DNA of 37,617 bases, taken from the NCBI GenBank assembly GCA_022827055.1, contig JAJDTR010000155.1:1-37617 (forward strand), in the 5' to 3' direction. A program made the position numbers and the translations under genes. Origin of the DNA: Candidatus Poribacteria bacterium (GTDB lineage Bacteria > Poribacteria > WGA-4E > JAJDTR01). Numbering within the stretch: the stretch's first letter is position 1; the number at the start of each line of letters is the position of its first letter. Below the pieces are notes generated by a model. It was not told the origin of the DNA. It did not search any database and was given only the letters and a program-made list of their open reading frames with translations. Below are positions 25,674 through 33,847 of this stretch, piece after piece.

Positions 25674-26621
25674 ATGAAACTTATTCAATTTCATCTACCC
25701 AATATGGGAAAGCGCGTCGGAATTGTTACGCGCGAGGATGAGGTTATCGACGTGACCAGCGACGAATCCTCGGGCGTCCTCGAAATCTTGGAGTTAGCCT
25801 ACAGCGAAGGCGTAAGTATAGGAGTACTGCTGGCGGATATTCAGGAGCGCGTCGCGAGTCCGCCACTCTCGATTCCTTCACGTCCGGGCAGGTCGGCAGA
25901 ACCCAGAAACGATAGATTGATATTTGAAGACCTCAATATTCCGCCGGATCCGAATAAACCGCATCTTCTTCTGCCTCTTGACACACCTGAAGTTTGGGGT
26001 TGCGGCGTTACGTACAAACGGAGCGCGGATATGCGCGATGAAGACAGCGAGCAGGATATCTATAGTCGTGTTTACAATGCAAATCGCCCCGAAATTTTTT
26101 TCAAGGGAACAGTGCCTCGTTGTACCGGTCCGAATGACTTCGTATGTATCCGGAGCGACTCTGAATTGACGGCGACGGAGCCGGAATTGGCATATGTGCT
26201 CGGCGCCGATGGCGAGATTGCGGGATACACGATATGCAACGATGTCTCCGCTTGGGATTTGGAACGCGAGAATCCGCTCTACTTGCCGCAATCGAAGATT
26301 TTCTACGGGTGCTGTGCGCTCGGTCCGATGTTTGTCACCGCATCCGAAATTGATGATCCCTACAATCTTGATATGAGATGTACGGTCTTGCGGGACGATA
26401 AGACGCTTTACGAAGGCGAGGTCAATACCTCCCAAATTAAATGGAAGTTCGAAGAACTTACGGAGTTCCTTTGCAGAGATAACCCTGTTCCGATTGGTAC
26501 CGTCGTATCCACCGGGACAGGCATTATCGTTCCGAATGACTTGCCTCTAGCCCCCGGTGATGTAGTACAGATTGAAATCGACGGGCTGGGCACGCTCTCC
26601 AACCCGGTAAAACAGCTTTAG
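25674..26621 (+). CDS. Fumarylacetoacetate hydrolase (FAH) family enzyme
   Basis: 315 residues. FAH-fold metal enzyme that cleaves or dehydrates 2-oxo acids. The catalytic domain begins VWGCGVTYKRSADMRDED. The metal ligands are the acidic pair in TATEPELAYVLG (Glu169, Glu171) and Asp190 in YTICNDVSAWDLER. GYTICNDVSA and SKIFYGCCALGP are typical of the sugar-acid branch (2-keto-3-deoxy-pentonate dehydratase-like) rather than of tyrosine breakdown. AGGGAGA precedes ATG. The aldolase-like gene starts 50 bp downstream, so they likely form one operon. The exact substrate is inferred. Confidence 0.85.
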   Translation: MKLIQFHLPNMGKRVGIVTREDEVIDVTSDESSGVLEILELAYSEGVSIGVLLADIQERVASPPLSIPSRPGRSAEPRNDRLIFEDLNIPPDPNKPHLLLPLDTPEVWGCGVTYKRSADMRDEDSEQDIYSRVYNANRPEIFFKGTVPRCTGPNDFVCIRSDSELTATEPELAYVLGADGEIAGYTICNDVSAWDLERENPLYLPQSKIFYGCCALGPMFVTASEIDDPYNLDMRCTVLRDDKTLYEGEVNTSQIKWKFEELTEFLCRDNPVPIGTVVSTGTGIIVPNDLPLAPGDVVQIEIDGLGTLSNPVKQL

Positions 26622-26671
26622 GACTTGAAGAAGATTATCAACAGTCATTAATCCCAAGGAGGCAACATATA

Positions 26672-27781
26672 ATGTCCGAGGCCCATCCCGACGTTTTCAT
26701 AGGCATCCCCAAGGAAGAAATCGATACACCCGCCCTGCTCATTGATTTGGATGTTTTCGAAGCCAACATTCGGACGATGGCGGACTTTTTCAAGACTGTC
26801 AATGCAGAACTACGTCCGCACGCGAAAACACACAAAACTCCAATCATCGCACACAAGCAACTTGAAGCCGGGGCAATCGGGATCACTTGCGCCAAACTAG
26901 GCGAAGCTGAAGCCTTGGTGCACGCTGGGATCCGTGATGTGCTCATCGCCAACCAAGTCGTTGGAACTCAGAAGATCGCCCGGCTGATCAACCTTGCCAA
27001 GAACTCGGAAATCATGGTTGCCGTAGATGACGCCGACAACGTCGATCAACTCTCTGCTGCCGCCGAAGCCAAGGGTGCCACGCTTCGCGTGTTGGTTGAA
27101 GTCAGCACCGGCATGGGACGATGCGGCACCATGCCGGGAGAACCGACATTGACTCTCGCTCGGAAGATTCTGAAATCGAAAGGGTTAAAGTTCGAGGGCT
27201 TGATGGGATATGAGGGACACACGGTCGCCAGACCGGACCTGATTGAACGGAAAATCGAGACCGGAAAAGCTGTACAGCTCCTGATTGACACCAAAGATTT
27301 CCTTGAAGAAAACGGTGTTGCCGTGGGGATCATGAGCGGCGGCGGAACGGGGACGCACGCAATCACCGGATCTTACCCTGAAATGACCGAAATACAAGCT
27401 GGATCTTACGTGTTCATGGATAGCACATACCACAATGTAGAAGGGGTTGGGGACCGGTTTCCGTGTTCACTGACGCTGTTGACGACCGTTGTGAGTCGTC
27501 CGGAGTCCACCCGGGTTATCGTGGATGCCGGGATGAAGGTGCTATCAAAGGAGTTCGGTATACCTCAACCATTGACAGACGGTTTAGAGATGCGTGGTTT
27601 GTCAGAGGAACACGGCACAATGGACGCCGAACCTAGCGTTGACCTCAAGCCCGGGGACAAACTTGAAATCTTGCCGAGTCACTGCTGCACCACCGTCAAT
27701 CTCCATGACTGTTACTACGGAGTTCGAGACGGGATTGTCGAATCGATTTGGGAAATCGCCGCAAGAGGAAAATCGCAATGA
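26672..27781 (+). CDS. D-threonine aldolase / D-serine dehydratase-like PLP enzyme
   Basis: 369 residues. A fold-III (alanine-racemase-like) PLP enzyme. The PLP lysine is Lys52 in LRPHAKTHKTP. Other family features are EVSTGMGRCG, MGYEGHT, SGGGTGTH, QAGSYVFMDSTYHNV, and the C-terminal divalent-metal site PSHCCTTVNLHD (His and Cys). These mark the D-threonine aldolase / DSD1 family, which splits D-3-hydroxy-amino acids or removes water from D-serine. AAGGAGG lies 9 bases before ATG. It lies 50 bp after the FAH gene, consistent with a shared small-molecule catabolic route, though the substrate is not fixed. Confidence 0.88.
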   Translation: MSEAHPDVFIGIPKEEIDTPALLIDLDVFEANIRTMADFFKTVNAELRPHAKTHKTPIIAHKQLEAGAIGITCAKLGEAEALVHAGIRDVLIANQVVGTQKIARLINLAKNSEIMVAVDDADNVDQLSAAAEAKGATLRVLVEVSTGMGRCGTMPGEPTLTLARKILKSKGLKFEGLMGYEGHTVARPDLIERKIETGKAVQLLIDTKDFLEENGVAVGIMSGGGTGTHAITGSYPEMTEIQAGSYVFMDSTYHNVEGVGDRFPCSLTLLTTVVSRPESTRVIVDAGMKVLSKEFGIPQPLTDGLEMRGLSEEHGTMDAEPSVDLKPGDKLEILPSHCCTTVNLHDCYYGVRDGIVESIWEIAARGKSQ

Positions 27782-27857
27782 ATCTTCCGAACACAACTGA
27801 GCCCGATTTCACTACTGTGTTAAGGACTCAATCCAAACGGAGGAGAATTCGTCTATT

Positions 27858-28583
27858 TTGAAAGGTGTTATTCTCGCGGGCGGGAAGGGCACCCGTCTCT
27901 ACCCGCTGACAAAGGTCACGAACAAACATCTGCTTCCGGTTGGAAGGGAGCCGATGATTTTCAATCCCATAAAACAGTTGGTGTCAGCCAGCATCACCGA
28001 GATTCTCGTGGTAACCAGCACGGAGCACATGGGAGATGTTGTCAATCTGCTTGGAAGCGGAAAATCCTTCGGCGTGGATTTTACCTACAAGGTCCAAGAG
28101 GAAGCGCAAGGCATAGCGCACGCGCTTCTGCTTGCCGAAGATTTTGCGAAGGGAGAAAGGGTCGTTGTAGTTCTTGGGGATAACATTGCTGTCAAATCAA
28201 TCAAGCCGTATGTTGACAGTTTTCGAAGGCAGGAGAAAGGAGCGCGAACTTTGCTGAAGGAGGTGAGCAAACCGACCGAATTTGGTATCGCCGCGTTGGA
28301 CGAGGAGAAGATTGTCTCAGTCGAAGAAAAACCCGGCAATCCTAAAAGCAATTATGCGGTGATTGGCTACTACATGTATGATGAAAAGGTTTTCGACCTC
28401 ATTAGACAGCAGAAGCCATCCGAGCGCGGGGAATTTGAAATTACCGATGTCCTCAACGAATATATCAAGCGCTCCGAACTGGAATACGACATCTTACCGG
28501 GCGATTGGACCGATGCGGGAACATTCGAGTCGTTGTCGGTTGCGAACGAAATCCTGAATCAGTGCCAGAACGAAATTCTGTGA
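27858..28583 (+). CDS. Sugar nucleotidyltransferase (glucose-1-phosphate thymidylyltransferase-like)
   Basis: 241 residues. Rossmann-type nucleotidyltransferase: ILAGGKGTRLYPLT (substrate loop), NKHLLPVGREPMI, VVLGDNI with the metal Asp, EFGIA, VEEKPGNPKSNYAVIGYY and a closing GDWTDAGTFESL. This is the RfbA/RmlA group that makes dTDP-sugars, although short members of several groups look alike. The length is the short form. The start is TTG with GGAGGAG about 12 bases upstream, a loose spacing. It follows the aldolase-like gene by 76 bp on the same strand. No other rml genes are in the window. Confidence 0.88.
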   Translation: MKGVILAGGKGTRLYPLTKVTNKHLLPVGREPMIFNPIKQLVSASITEILVVTSTEHMGDVVNLLGSGKSFGVDFTYKVQEEAQGIAHALLLAEDFAKGERVVVVLGDNIAVKSIKPYVDSFRRQEKGARTLLKEVSKPTEFGIAALDEEKIVSVEEKPGNPKSNYAVIGYYMYDEKVFDLIRQQKPSERGEFEITDVLNEYIKRSELEYDILPGDWTDAGTFESLSVANEILNQCQNEIL

Positions 28584-28670
28584 TTATTCCTAAAGTTCCA
28601 ATTCTCGTGTCTGGGCCCCATTAAAAACGTGGACGCCTCTAACGATTGTTACACTGAGTACGCAACCCGA

Positions 28671-29090
28671 TTATTCATGTCTCTCGGTCTCGACAACATT
28701 CTTGTATAGCAGTTGTCGGATTTCCCTGATGTCCGCTCTTAGTTCCGCGTTTTCCGTTTTGGAATCAGCCTTGAGGGTCGTCATATCCGCTTTTACCTCG
28801 GCAATATCTTCCTTGAGGTCTGTCTTGAGGGCTGACATGTCCGCTTTTACCTCGGCAATATCCTCCTTGAGGTCTGCTTTCATGTCCGCCATATCCGATT
28901 CCAACTCGGATCTCAGAGTCGTCATGTCCGCTTTTACCTCGGCAATATCCTCTTTGAGGTCTGCCTTCATGTCCGCCATGTCCGATCTCATGGCGTTTAG
29001 TTCAGTTTTTGTCGCCATTGAGGTAGTAAGTTTCCACCACAGACCGGCAATCGCAATCAGCGGCGCGATAAACTTAATCCATTCTTCCAT
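28671..29090 (-). CDS. Membrane-anchored coiled-coil protein with internal repeats
   Basis: 139 residues. A single membrane segment at the N-terminus (WIKFIAPLIAIAGLWWKL, about 4-21) is followed by a long coiled coil. The coil is built on a repeated ADLKEDIAEVKADM unit that occurs three times with slight change. The DNA repeats too (28782-28822, 28836-28876, 28923-28963), so it grew by recent unit duplication. No catalytic domain. It may be a bitopic spacer or partner of membrane machinery; function unknown. ATG 29090 has AGGAAAT upstream. An earlier in-frame ATG (29174) is possible but would bury the membrane segment in a 28-residue charged leader. Confidence 0.7.
   Translation of the reverse strand: MEEWIKFIAPLIAIAGLWWKLTTSMATKTELNAMRSDMADMKADLKEDIAEVKADMTTLRSELESDMADMKADLKEDIAEVKADMSALKTDLKEDIAEVKADMTTLKADSKTENAELRADIREIRQLLYKNVVETERHE
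28782..28963. repeat. Three ~41-bp units inside the coiled-coil gene
   Basis: Units at 28782-28822, 28836-28876 and 28923-28963 share CCGCTTTTACCTCGGCAATA and the following TCCTTGAGGTCTG with one or two changes each. Starts are 54 and 87 bases apart, multiples of three. Confidence 0.75.
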
Positions 29091-29281
29091 CAATATTTCC
29101 TTTCCTCCAATCGGCCAATTGGTGACATCATCTCTTGGGCGCTTCAAGTCATCTCGGCTTATCTCTGAGTTCAAGTCCTTGGTGTCATATCATTATTGAG
29201 AAACTATGCCGATTGTCAATCCACGTTTTCGCATAGCCAATATCAACCAGCACAAATCGTAATTGTAACACCTTACCACGC

Positions 29282-30031
29282 TTAATCGCGATTCGCTGCA
29301 AGTTTCGCCAACAACCTCAAAATCTCAAGATACAGCCAGATGAGAGTGACCATTAAGCCGAAGGCTGCGTACCACTCCATAAATTTTGGTGCGCCCCGTG
29401 CCGCTCCATTTTCAATAAAATCGAAGTCCAGCACGAGATTCAGCGCAGCGATGATAACCACGAACAAACTAAACCCGATGCCAACGAGCCCGGAATCGTG
29501 GATGAAACCCAATTGACCGATGCCGAAAAAACCGAGGATAGATGTCACAAAATAAACTAGCACAATCCCGCCGGTGGCGGCGATAACGCCCATTTTAAAA
29601 TTCTCGGTCGCTTTGATGAGTCCCGTTCTGTAAGCAATGAGCATACAAGCCAGCGTGCCAAAGGTTAGGCACACCGCCTGAAAGACAATCCCCGGGTACA
29701 TGGATTCGAAGATTGCCGAGATGCCACCGAGAACAAGCCCTTTTAGCAAACAGTAAATTGGCGCGGTGACAGGTGACCACGTTTGTTTGAATACGGTTAC
29801 GATGGCGACAATAAAGCCGCCGATTCCACCGACGGCTAACAGCGGATACACCGCTTCGGAATCCCCTCCCGCCAACGTCCACGTCCAGGTTGCAGAAGCT
29901 ATCGCCAGCACTAGCAAGATTCCTATTTTGTTTACCGTACCCTGAATCGTCATCACATCGGAATCAACGTACGTGCGTTCCAGTCTCGTAAATGTATTTT
30001 CGTTAAGTGCAGGATTAGCCGTTCTCATCAT
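29282..30031 (-). CDS. Bax inhibitor-1 / YccA family membrane protein
   Basis: 249 residues with about seven membrane helices after a soluble N-terminus of about 30 residues. It ends in the family signature: LDFDFIENGAARGAPKFMEW, then AFGLMVTLIWLYLEILRLL. BI-1/YccA relatives are calcium-leak channels or modulators of the FtsH protease; COG4760-type members are the closest match. GGGGAAAA precedes the first ATG; a second ATG follows at once. It is separate from the coiled-coil gene (190 bp). A link to ftsH at 17-19 kb is possible from family knowledge only. Confidence 0.85.
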   Translation of the reverse strand: MMRTANPALNENTFTRLERTYVDSDVMTIQGTVNKIGILLVLAIASATWTWTLAGGDSEAVYPLLAVGGIGGFIVAIVTVFKQTWSPVTAPIYCLLKGLVLGGISAIFESMYPGIVFQAVCLTFGTLACMLIAYRTGLIKATENFKMGVIAATGGIVLVYFVTSILGFFGIGQLGFIHDSGLVGIGFSLFVVIIAALNLVLDFDFIENGAARGAPKFMEWYAAFGLMVTLIWLYLEILRLLAKLAANRD

Positions 30032-30162
30032 GAATTTTCCCCTAAATTACGCTTGACGAAAGTCGTAACCGCCGATATTTTCGAGTGCATAGGACATACA
30101 TGATTCATGGCGGCGATAACTTGACACGTCCTTTTGCACGTTGTCCCGATTGGTCATTCCAA

Positions 30163-30522
30163 CTATGCATTGCTGCTAGCCGTCGAACCGCTCTTGGAAT
30201 CGCCGCTTTTTGAACTTTTCGCGCCGTCCGATTTCGCATCTCCGCCAGACTTCTTGTCTCCGCCCTTTTTCTTCTCGTCACTCTTGCCCCCTTCACCCGA
30301 AGAAGGCGCTTCGTCCTTTTTCGCCGCTTCCTTGTAGCCATCACCTCGATAGTCCGTGATGTAGAAACCCGAGCCTTTGAAAATCAGACCGGCACCAGCC
30401 CCAATCAACCGCTTCACTTTGCCATGGCAGTCGGGGCATTCCTGAATCGGGTCCTCGGTCATGTTTTGAAATAACTCGAACTTTATTCCGCAATCAAGAC
30501 ACTGATAATCGTATGTGGGCAT
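30163..30522 (-). CDS. FmdB-family zinc ribbon with low-complexity tail
   Basis: 119 residues. The N-terminal 60 residues are a full FmdB zinc ribbon: MPTYDYQCLDCGIKFEL, CPDCHG, and the family tail LIFKGSGFYITDYRG. The last 55 residues are Lys, Gly, Ser, Asp and Ala repeats, surely disordered. GAGGAGGAAGG lies just before ATG. This is the second FmdB gene in the window; the first (3033-3218) is short and lacks the GSGFY part. The role is not known. Confidence 0.88.
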   Translation of the reverse strand: MPTYDYQCLDCGIKFELFQNMTEDPIQECPDCHGKVKRLIGAGAGLIFKGSGFYITDYRGDGYKEAAKKDEAPSSGEGGKSDEKKKGGDKKSGGDAKSDGAKSSKSGDSKSGSTASSNA

Positions 30523-30655
30523 CTAAGTCCCTTCCTCCTCACCGACAAGGGATTTTCGTGGTTTATGTATTGAAAAAAGCTGTTTAGGTTTGATATATTT
30601 TAGTGATTGGCAGGTCGCATGTCAAGCCGAATTGAGGAAAGCGAAGTCAACATTC

Positions 30656-31375
30656 ATGCTCATTCTACCCGCAATAGATTTGCGCAATGGAAAATGCGTC
30701 AATCTCGTTCAAGGGCGCGCAGAGGAGGAGACTATTTTCTCCGATCAGCCGATAGAAATGGCGAGACGCTGGGAAGCCGAAGGGGCAGAGTATCTTCATC
30801 TAGTCGATCTTGACGGCGCTTTTCACGGAGCCACTGCAAATCTGCAAATTGTCCGGGAGATTGTTGATGCGATTCGGATTCCCGTCCAATTGGGTGGAGG
30901 AATCCGGACGCCTGAACGACTGGATCAGATATTGGCGCTCGGCGTTGCGCGAGCCATTTTGGGCACGGCAGCCCTTAAGAACCCGAGTCTGGTGGAAGGT
31001 GCGTGCCGCAAATACGGCGAGAAAATCGCCGTGGGAATCGACGCTAAGGATGAATTGGTGGCAACAGAGGGCTGGCTTAACGTCTCCCACAAACCGGCGA
31101 TTGAGTTCGCCAGAGAAATGCAGAATCTGGGCGTCCTCACGATTGTCTACACGGACATCAAGAGCGACGGTATGCTTAAAGGACCCAATATGGAGGCCAC
31201 CCGGGCGGTTGTCGAGGAAGTCGAGGTAGGAGTTATTGCTTCGGGGGGCATTACATCAGTTGAGGATTTGAAAACCCTTAAATCTATCGGCGCATCCGGC
31301 GCGATAATCGGCAGAGCGTTGTATACCGGAGATCTCGATTTGCAATCGGCGCTCGCCGCCGCACGTCCTTGTTAA
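30656..31375 (+). CDS. hisA: Phosphoribosylformimino-AICAR-P isomerase HisA
   Basis: 239 residues. A TIM barrel in histidine synthesis that performs the Amadori rearrangement of ProFAR to PRFAR. Begins MLILPAIDLRNGKCVNLVQG with the catalytic Asp at residue 8. Further motifs: YLHLVDLDGAF, VQLGGGIRT, the second catalytic Asp in VYTDIKSDGM, IASGGITS and GAIIGRALY (phosphate loop). I place the start at 30656 because family members begin there; the frame extends to 30590 but that part is not HisA-like. No neighbouring his gene is present. Confidence 0.95.
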   Translation: MLILPAIDLRNGKCVNLVQGRAEEETIFSDQPIEMARRWEAEGAEYLHLVDLDGAFHGATANLQIVREIVDAIRIPVQLGGGIRTPERLDQILALGVARAILGTAALKNPSLVEGACRKYGEKIAVGIDAKDELVATEGWLNVSHKPAIEFAREMQNLGVLTIVYTDIKSDGMLKGPNMEATRAVVEEVEVGVIASGGITSVEDLKTLKSIGASGAIIGRALYTGDLDLQSALAAARPC

Positions 31376-31445
31376 ATTCTCATCCGCAAGTGTTCTGCGA
31401 GGTGCGGCAACTGAATTGCCAAAGATTGGACGCTCGAATGCAATC

Positions 31446-31898
31446 CTATTCGTCCGGACGAATCCAACTTACAATTTCTTCGGCATCACCTGTGCCGCCT
31501 TCTCGCCCGTCACTGCCAAATGAAATCAGATCGTATCCGTATCTGTCATGAATACCCGGTCGAATGTAAACGTATTCGTTTCCCCACGGGTCTCTTGTGA
31601 TTGGAATCTTAAGGTAGGGACCCTTCCAATCGATGGGAAGTGGCGGCTCTTCAGGTCTCTCCCAGAGCGCAGCCAACCCCTGTTCCGTTGATGGATAATC
31701 CCCATTATCTTTAGCGTAGCGATCAAGCGCAATGCCGATTTTCTCGATTTCTTCGACAGCTTGGGCTTGTTGCGCCTTGCCAGCTTGACCCAGCAATCGA
31801 GGGGCTAGAATTACCGCCGCTACGATGCCGATCACTACGAGAACAATGAGAATCTGTGTGGATGTCAGACCGGATTGTCGATGTGTCATCTCTTTCAA
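31446..31898 (-). CDS. Type II secretion GspG-like pseudopilin, Glu5 replaced
   Basis: 150 residues. Major-pseudopilin type: a short basic leader HRQSG, then LTSTQILIVLVVIGIVAAVI. The C-terminal GspG domain follows (YPSTEQGLAALWERP, GPYLKIPITRDPWGNEYVY, SFGSDGREGGTGDAEEI), the latter a calcium-site region. Prepilin cleavage would fall after Gly10. The conserved Glu at +5 of the mature protein is Gln here, and +1 is Leu not Phe. The start is TTG with GGAGG 7 bases upstream; an ATG three codons on is an alternative. No other gsp gene adjoins, so it is an orphan. Confidence 0.85.
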   Translation of the reverse strand: MKEMTHRQSGLTSTQILIVLVVIGIVAAVILAPRLLGQAGKAQQAQAVEEIEKIGIALDRYAKDNGDYPSTEQGLAALWERPEEPPLPIDWKGPYLKIPITRDPWGNEYVYIRPGIHDRYGYDLISFGSDGREGGTGDAEEIVSWIRPDE

Positions 31899-31974
31899 AG
31901 GGGCGCCTCCGCCATCTATAATTTGCCCAATTTTATCACAACACGGCTACGCCTGCAATATAAATTTCACGTAA

Positions 31975-32076
31975 GGTAGTAGGCATACGCCGTATGCCGT
32001 AACAAACGTAACGTAGTACGAATTCAGAACTCAGATACCACGTCTTGCGGACGGCACACATCCTGTGCCTGCTACC
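31975..32076. repeat. Double-hairpin foldback element, copy 1
   Basis: A 102-bp unit whose ends are imperfect inverted repeats (GGTAGTAGGCATACGCCGTA at left; GGTAGCAGGCACAGGATGTG at right, read inward). Each arm is itself a hairpin: GGCATAC-GCC-GTATGCC and GGCACA-CATCC-TGTGCC. The right end runs over the stop codon of the PhyH gene. Confidence 0.65.
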
Positions 32077-32905
32077 AGCCGTCCAGTCCCAACAATTTTC
32101 GTCCCAGCGAAGACAGTTCTGCTGTTTGCCCCCTCTGGTGCTCCTTTTCGTTTCGGAGTTCCCATGTCTTCTTACCGGTGACCTCAATGACCAATCCCGC
32201 TAGGCGTTCTCGCCACGCTCTAATGCGTCGGATTCGTGCCGCCTCATCATATCCCTGCGATGGGAACATGGTGATGTACTGCGCTATGCGAGGGTGCGTT
32301 GCGGTGTTGGGGCTGCTTCCGTGGGGCAAGGCGCTGTGCCAGATGATGAGATCTCCCGCTGCTCCGGGGATCGGTTCAGCGCCTAGGCTTTCCAAATCCT
32401 GTTCACGTGGATTCGCCTCTGCCGGCAAGTCCTTCAGCCAAGCCTCCAGTCGCCTATGGAATCCCGGCACGCAACTGAATGCCCCTTGATTGGCTGCGGT
32501 GTCAGTCAGGTACAACACCCCCTGAACCCAAAACTCAATTGGCGGTTCCAAATTTGTGTCCCAGTGAAGTATGCCGGGATACTTCCAGTCCGGCAGCTCT
32601 GGAGGGTTCATGCTAGCGCGGTCAATGCTCACCCATAATTTCTCGGTTCCCCAAATCTCCGCAAATGCTTGATGAACGCGAGGACATTGTCGGTTGTCCC
32701 ACAACGCCTGATGTTGATACATCTCGGCCATGATGCCGCGAGGCGGGTCGGGATACCAGCTCCTCGGATCGTCGGAGCGCATCTCCAGAAAGTCCCACAC
32801 CGCCTGCTCGGCAGCTTTGAGATTTTCCGGCGGAACGGCGTTGTGAACGACAACGTAGCCGTTTTCTTCCCAGAACCGCCGATCTTCTGCCGTTAAAACA
32901 GTCAT
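32072..32905 (-). CDS. Phytanoyl-CoA dioxygenase (PhyH) family protein
   Basis: 277 residues. A cupin-type Fe(II)/2-oxoglutarate oxygenase. Iron ligands are His114 and Asp116 (ILHWDTNLE) and His195 (WHSALPHGSSPN). The 2-oxoglutarate-binding Arg is about 206 (THPRIAQYI). Other landmarks are GYVVVHNAVP at the start and NQGAFSCVPGFHRR. AAGGAGAG precedes ATG. The substrate is unknown; this large family hydroxylates lipids and many small molecules. The last codons and TAG stop lie at the edge of the foldback repeat (31975-32076), which seems to supply the stop. Confidence 0.87.
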   Translation of the reverse strand: MTVLTAEDRRFWEENGYVVVHNAVPPENLKAAEQAVWDFLEMRSDDPRSWYPDPPRGIMAEMYQHQALWDNRQCPRVHQAFAEIWGTEKLWVSIDRASMNPPELPDWKYPGILHWDTNLEPPIEFWVQGVLYLTDTAANQGAFSCVPGFHRRLEAWLKDLPAEANPREQDLESLGAEPIPGAAGDLIIWHSALPHGSSPNTATHPRIAQYITMFPSQGYDEAARIRRIRAWRERLAGLVIEVTGKKTWELRNEKEHQRGQTAELSSLGRKLLGLDGW

Positions 32906-32985
32906 ATTTTTTCTCTCCTTTTCCCCTCACTTAACCCATTGCCTGACAGGTTGGGAAACCCAACCCATACGAACCCATCCGTGCA

Positions 32986-33042
32986 CGCTATCGTAGGGGC
33001 GAGGTCCCCTCGCCCATTGTCCGACGGGACCGCACGATAGCG
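32986..33042. repeat. 57-bp inverted-repeat element with inner hairpin
   Basis: CGCTATCGT (32986-32994) is mirrored exactly by ACGATAGCG (33034-33042). Inside is GGGGCGAGG-T-CCCCTCGCCC, a GC-rich near-palindrome. It is non-coding. Confidence 0.5.
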
Positions 33043-33701
33043 ACTCCGATTCACACATGTTGCCTTAATGAGTTACTCTTAGAATCCGCGCAATTTGCGA
33101 AATCCGCCTGATACGCGATTCAGAAATTGCTCCTACTATTCAAATGCTGCGGATCGAATATATTTCCATCCGATAGGTGAGAGTTTGAGATTTTTGCGTC
33201 TTCGGGGTTGAGTGTGCGAATGAAACTTGCTAAACGAACCCGCGGTTTGCCCTATAGAGCCAGTTGATTGAAATGATACCCGATATGATTCTGAATGTTT
33301 CGGTGTATGTGCCCTTGACAAAACTGCGCGACATTTCCACCTACAGAGTGATTTCTGCCGAGATGTGGCTGCATTTAGTCATTTTAACTAGGACTTATGC
33401 ACATTAGAATTAACGCGGTTCGGGCTGTATTGGCGCGGTTAATTTCACGTCGTCTGTAAGAGCGAGTGTTGTGCGTGATAAGAGGTCGAAATTCGGAGAT
33501 CGCTCCTACACTCTTTTGGACACTTCGCCGCGCAAGTCCTAAGTAAATTTAATTTCTACACTTAACTCTGATGAACCAATAGTTTTTCCTCTCCGAAGGT
33601 CCTCCTCTTGGTGCGGGACGCGCTTTGTAAACTCCTCGGAGTTTTCTGCTCCCGGATTCTCAATATTGGAGGAATACAGAGCGTGGATGCTACCCTTTGC
33701 G

Positions 33702-33748
33702 GTCGGCGCGCACCTGCTACATTAATTATACCATAAAAACGCGCCGAC
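33702..33748. repeat. Inverted repeat GTCGGCGCG / CGCGCCGAC
   Basis: Nine-base perfect arms enclose a 29-base AT-rich centre. It abuts the foldback element and may be part of the same repeat cluster. Confidence 0.45.
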
Positions 33749-33766
33749 GGGCATCTGGGGAAAAGA

Positions 33767-33847
33767 TAGTAGGTATACGCCGTATGGCGTATCAATACAG
33801 AGTGCGGATGCCGCGTTTTGTGGACCGCACACGGCGTGTGCCTACTA
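33767..33847. repeat. Double-hairpin foldback element, copy 2
   Basis: An 81-bp unit whose end arms TAGTAGGTATACGCCGTAT and TAGTAGGCACACGCCGTGT (read inward) match at 16 of 19 bases. The three changes are all C/T or A/G. Each arm again holds a hairpin: ATACGCC-GTAT-GGCGTAT and GCACAC-GGC-GTGTGC. It lies 25 bases upstream of the yebC promoter. Confidence 0.7.

Noticed and set aside
28702..29199. Plus-strand open frame of 165 codons opposite the coiled-coil gene
   Set aside because: Its Ser/Ala-rich repeats are the mirror of the coiled-coil repeat units. The minus-strand product has a membrane helix, regular heptads and a ribosome-binding site.
33629..33644. AAACTCC-TC-GGAGTTT followed by TTC as a terminator
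   Set aside because: A 2-base loop is not feasible, the stem left after opening is weak, and no upstream plus-strand gene needs it.
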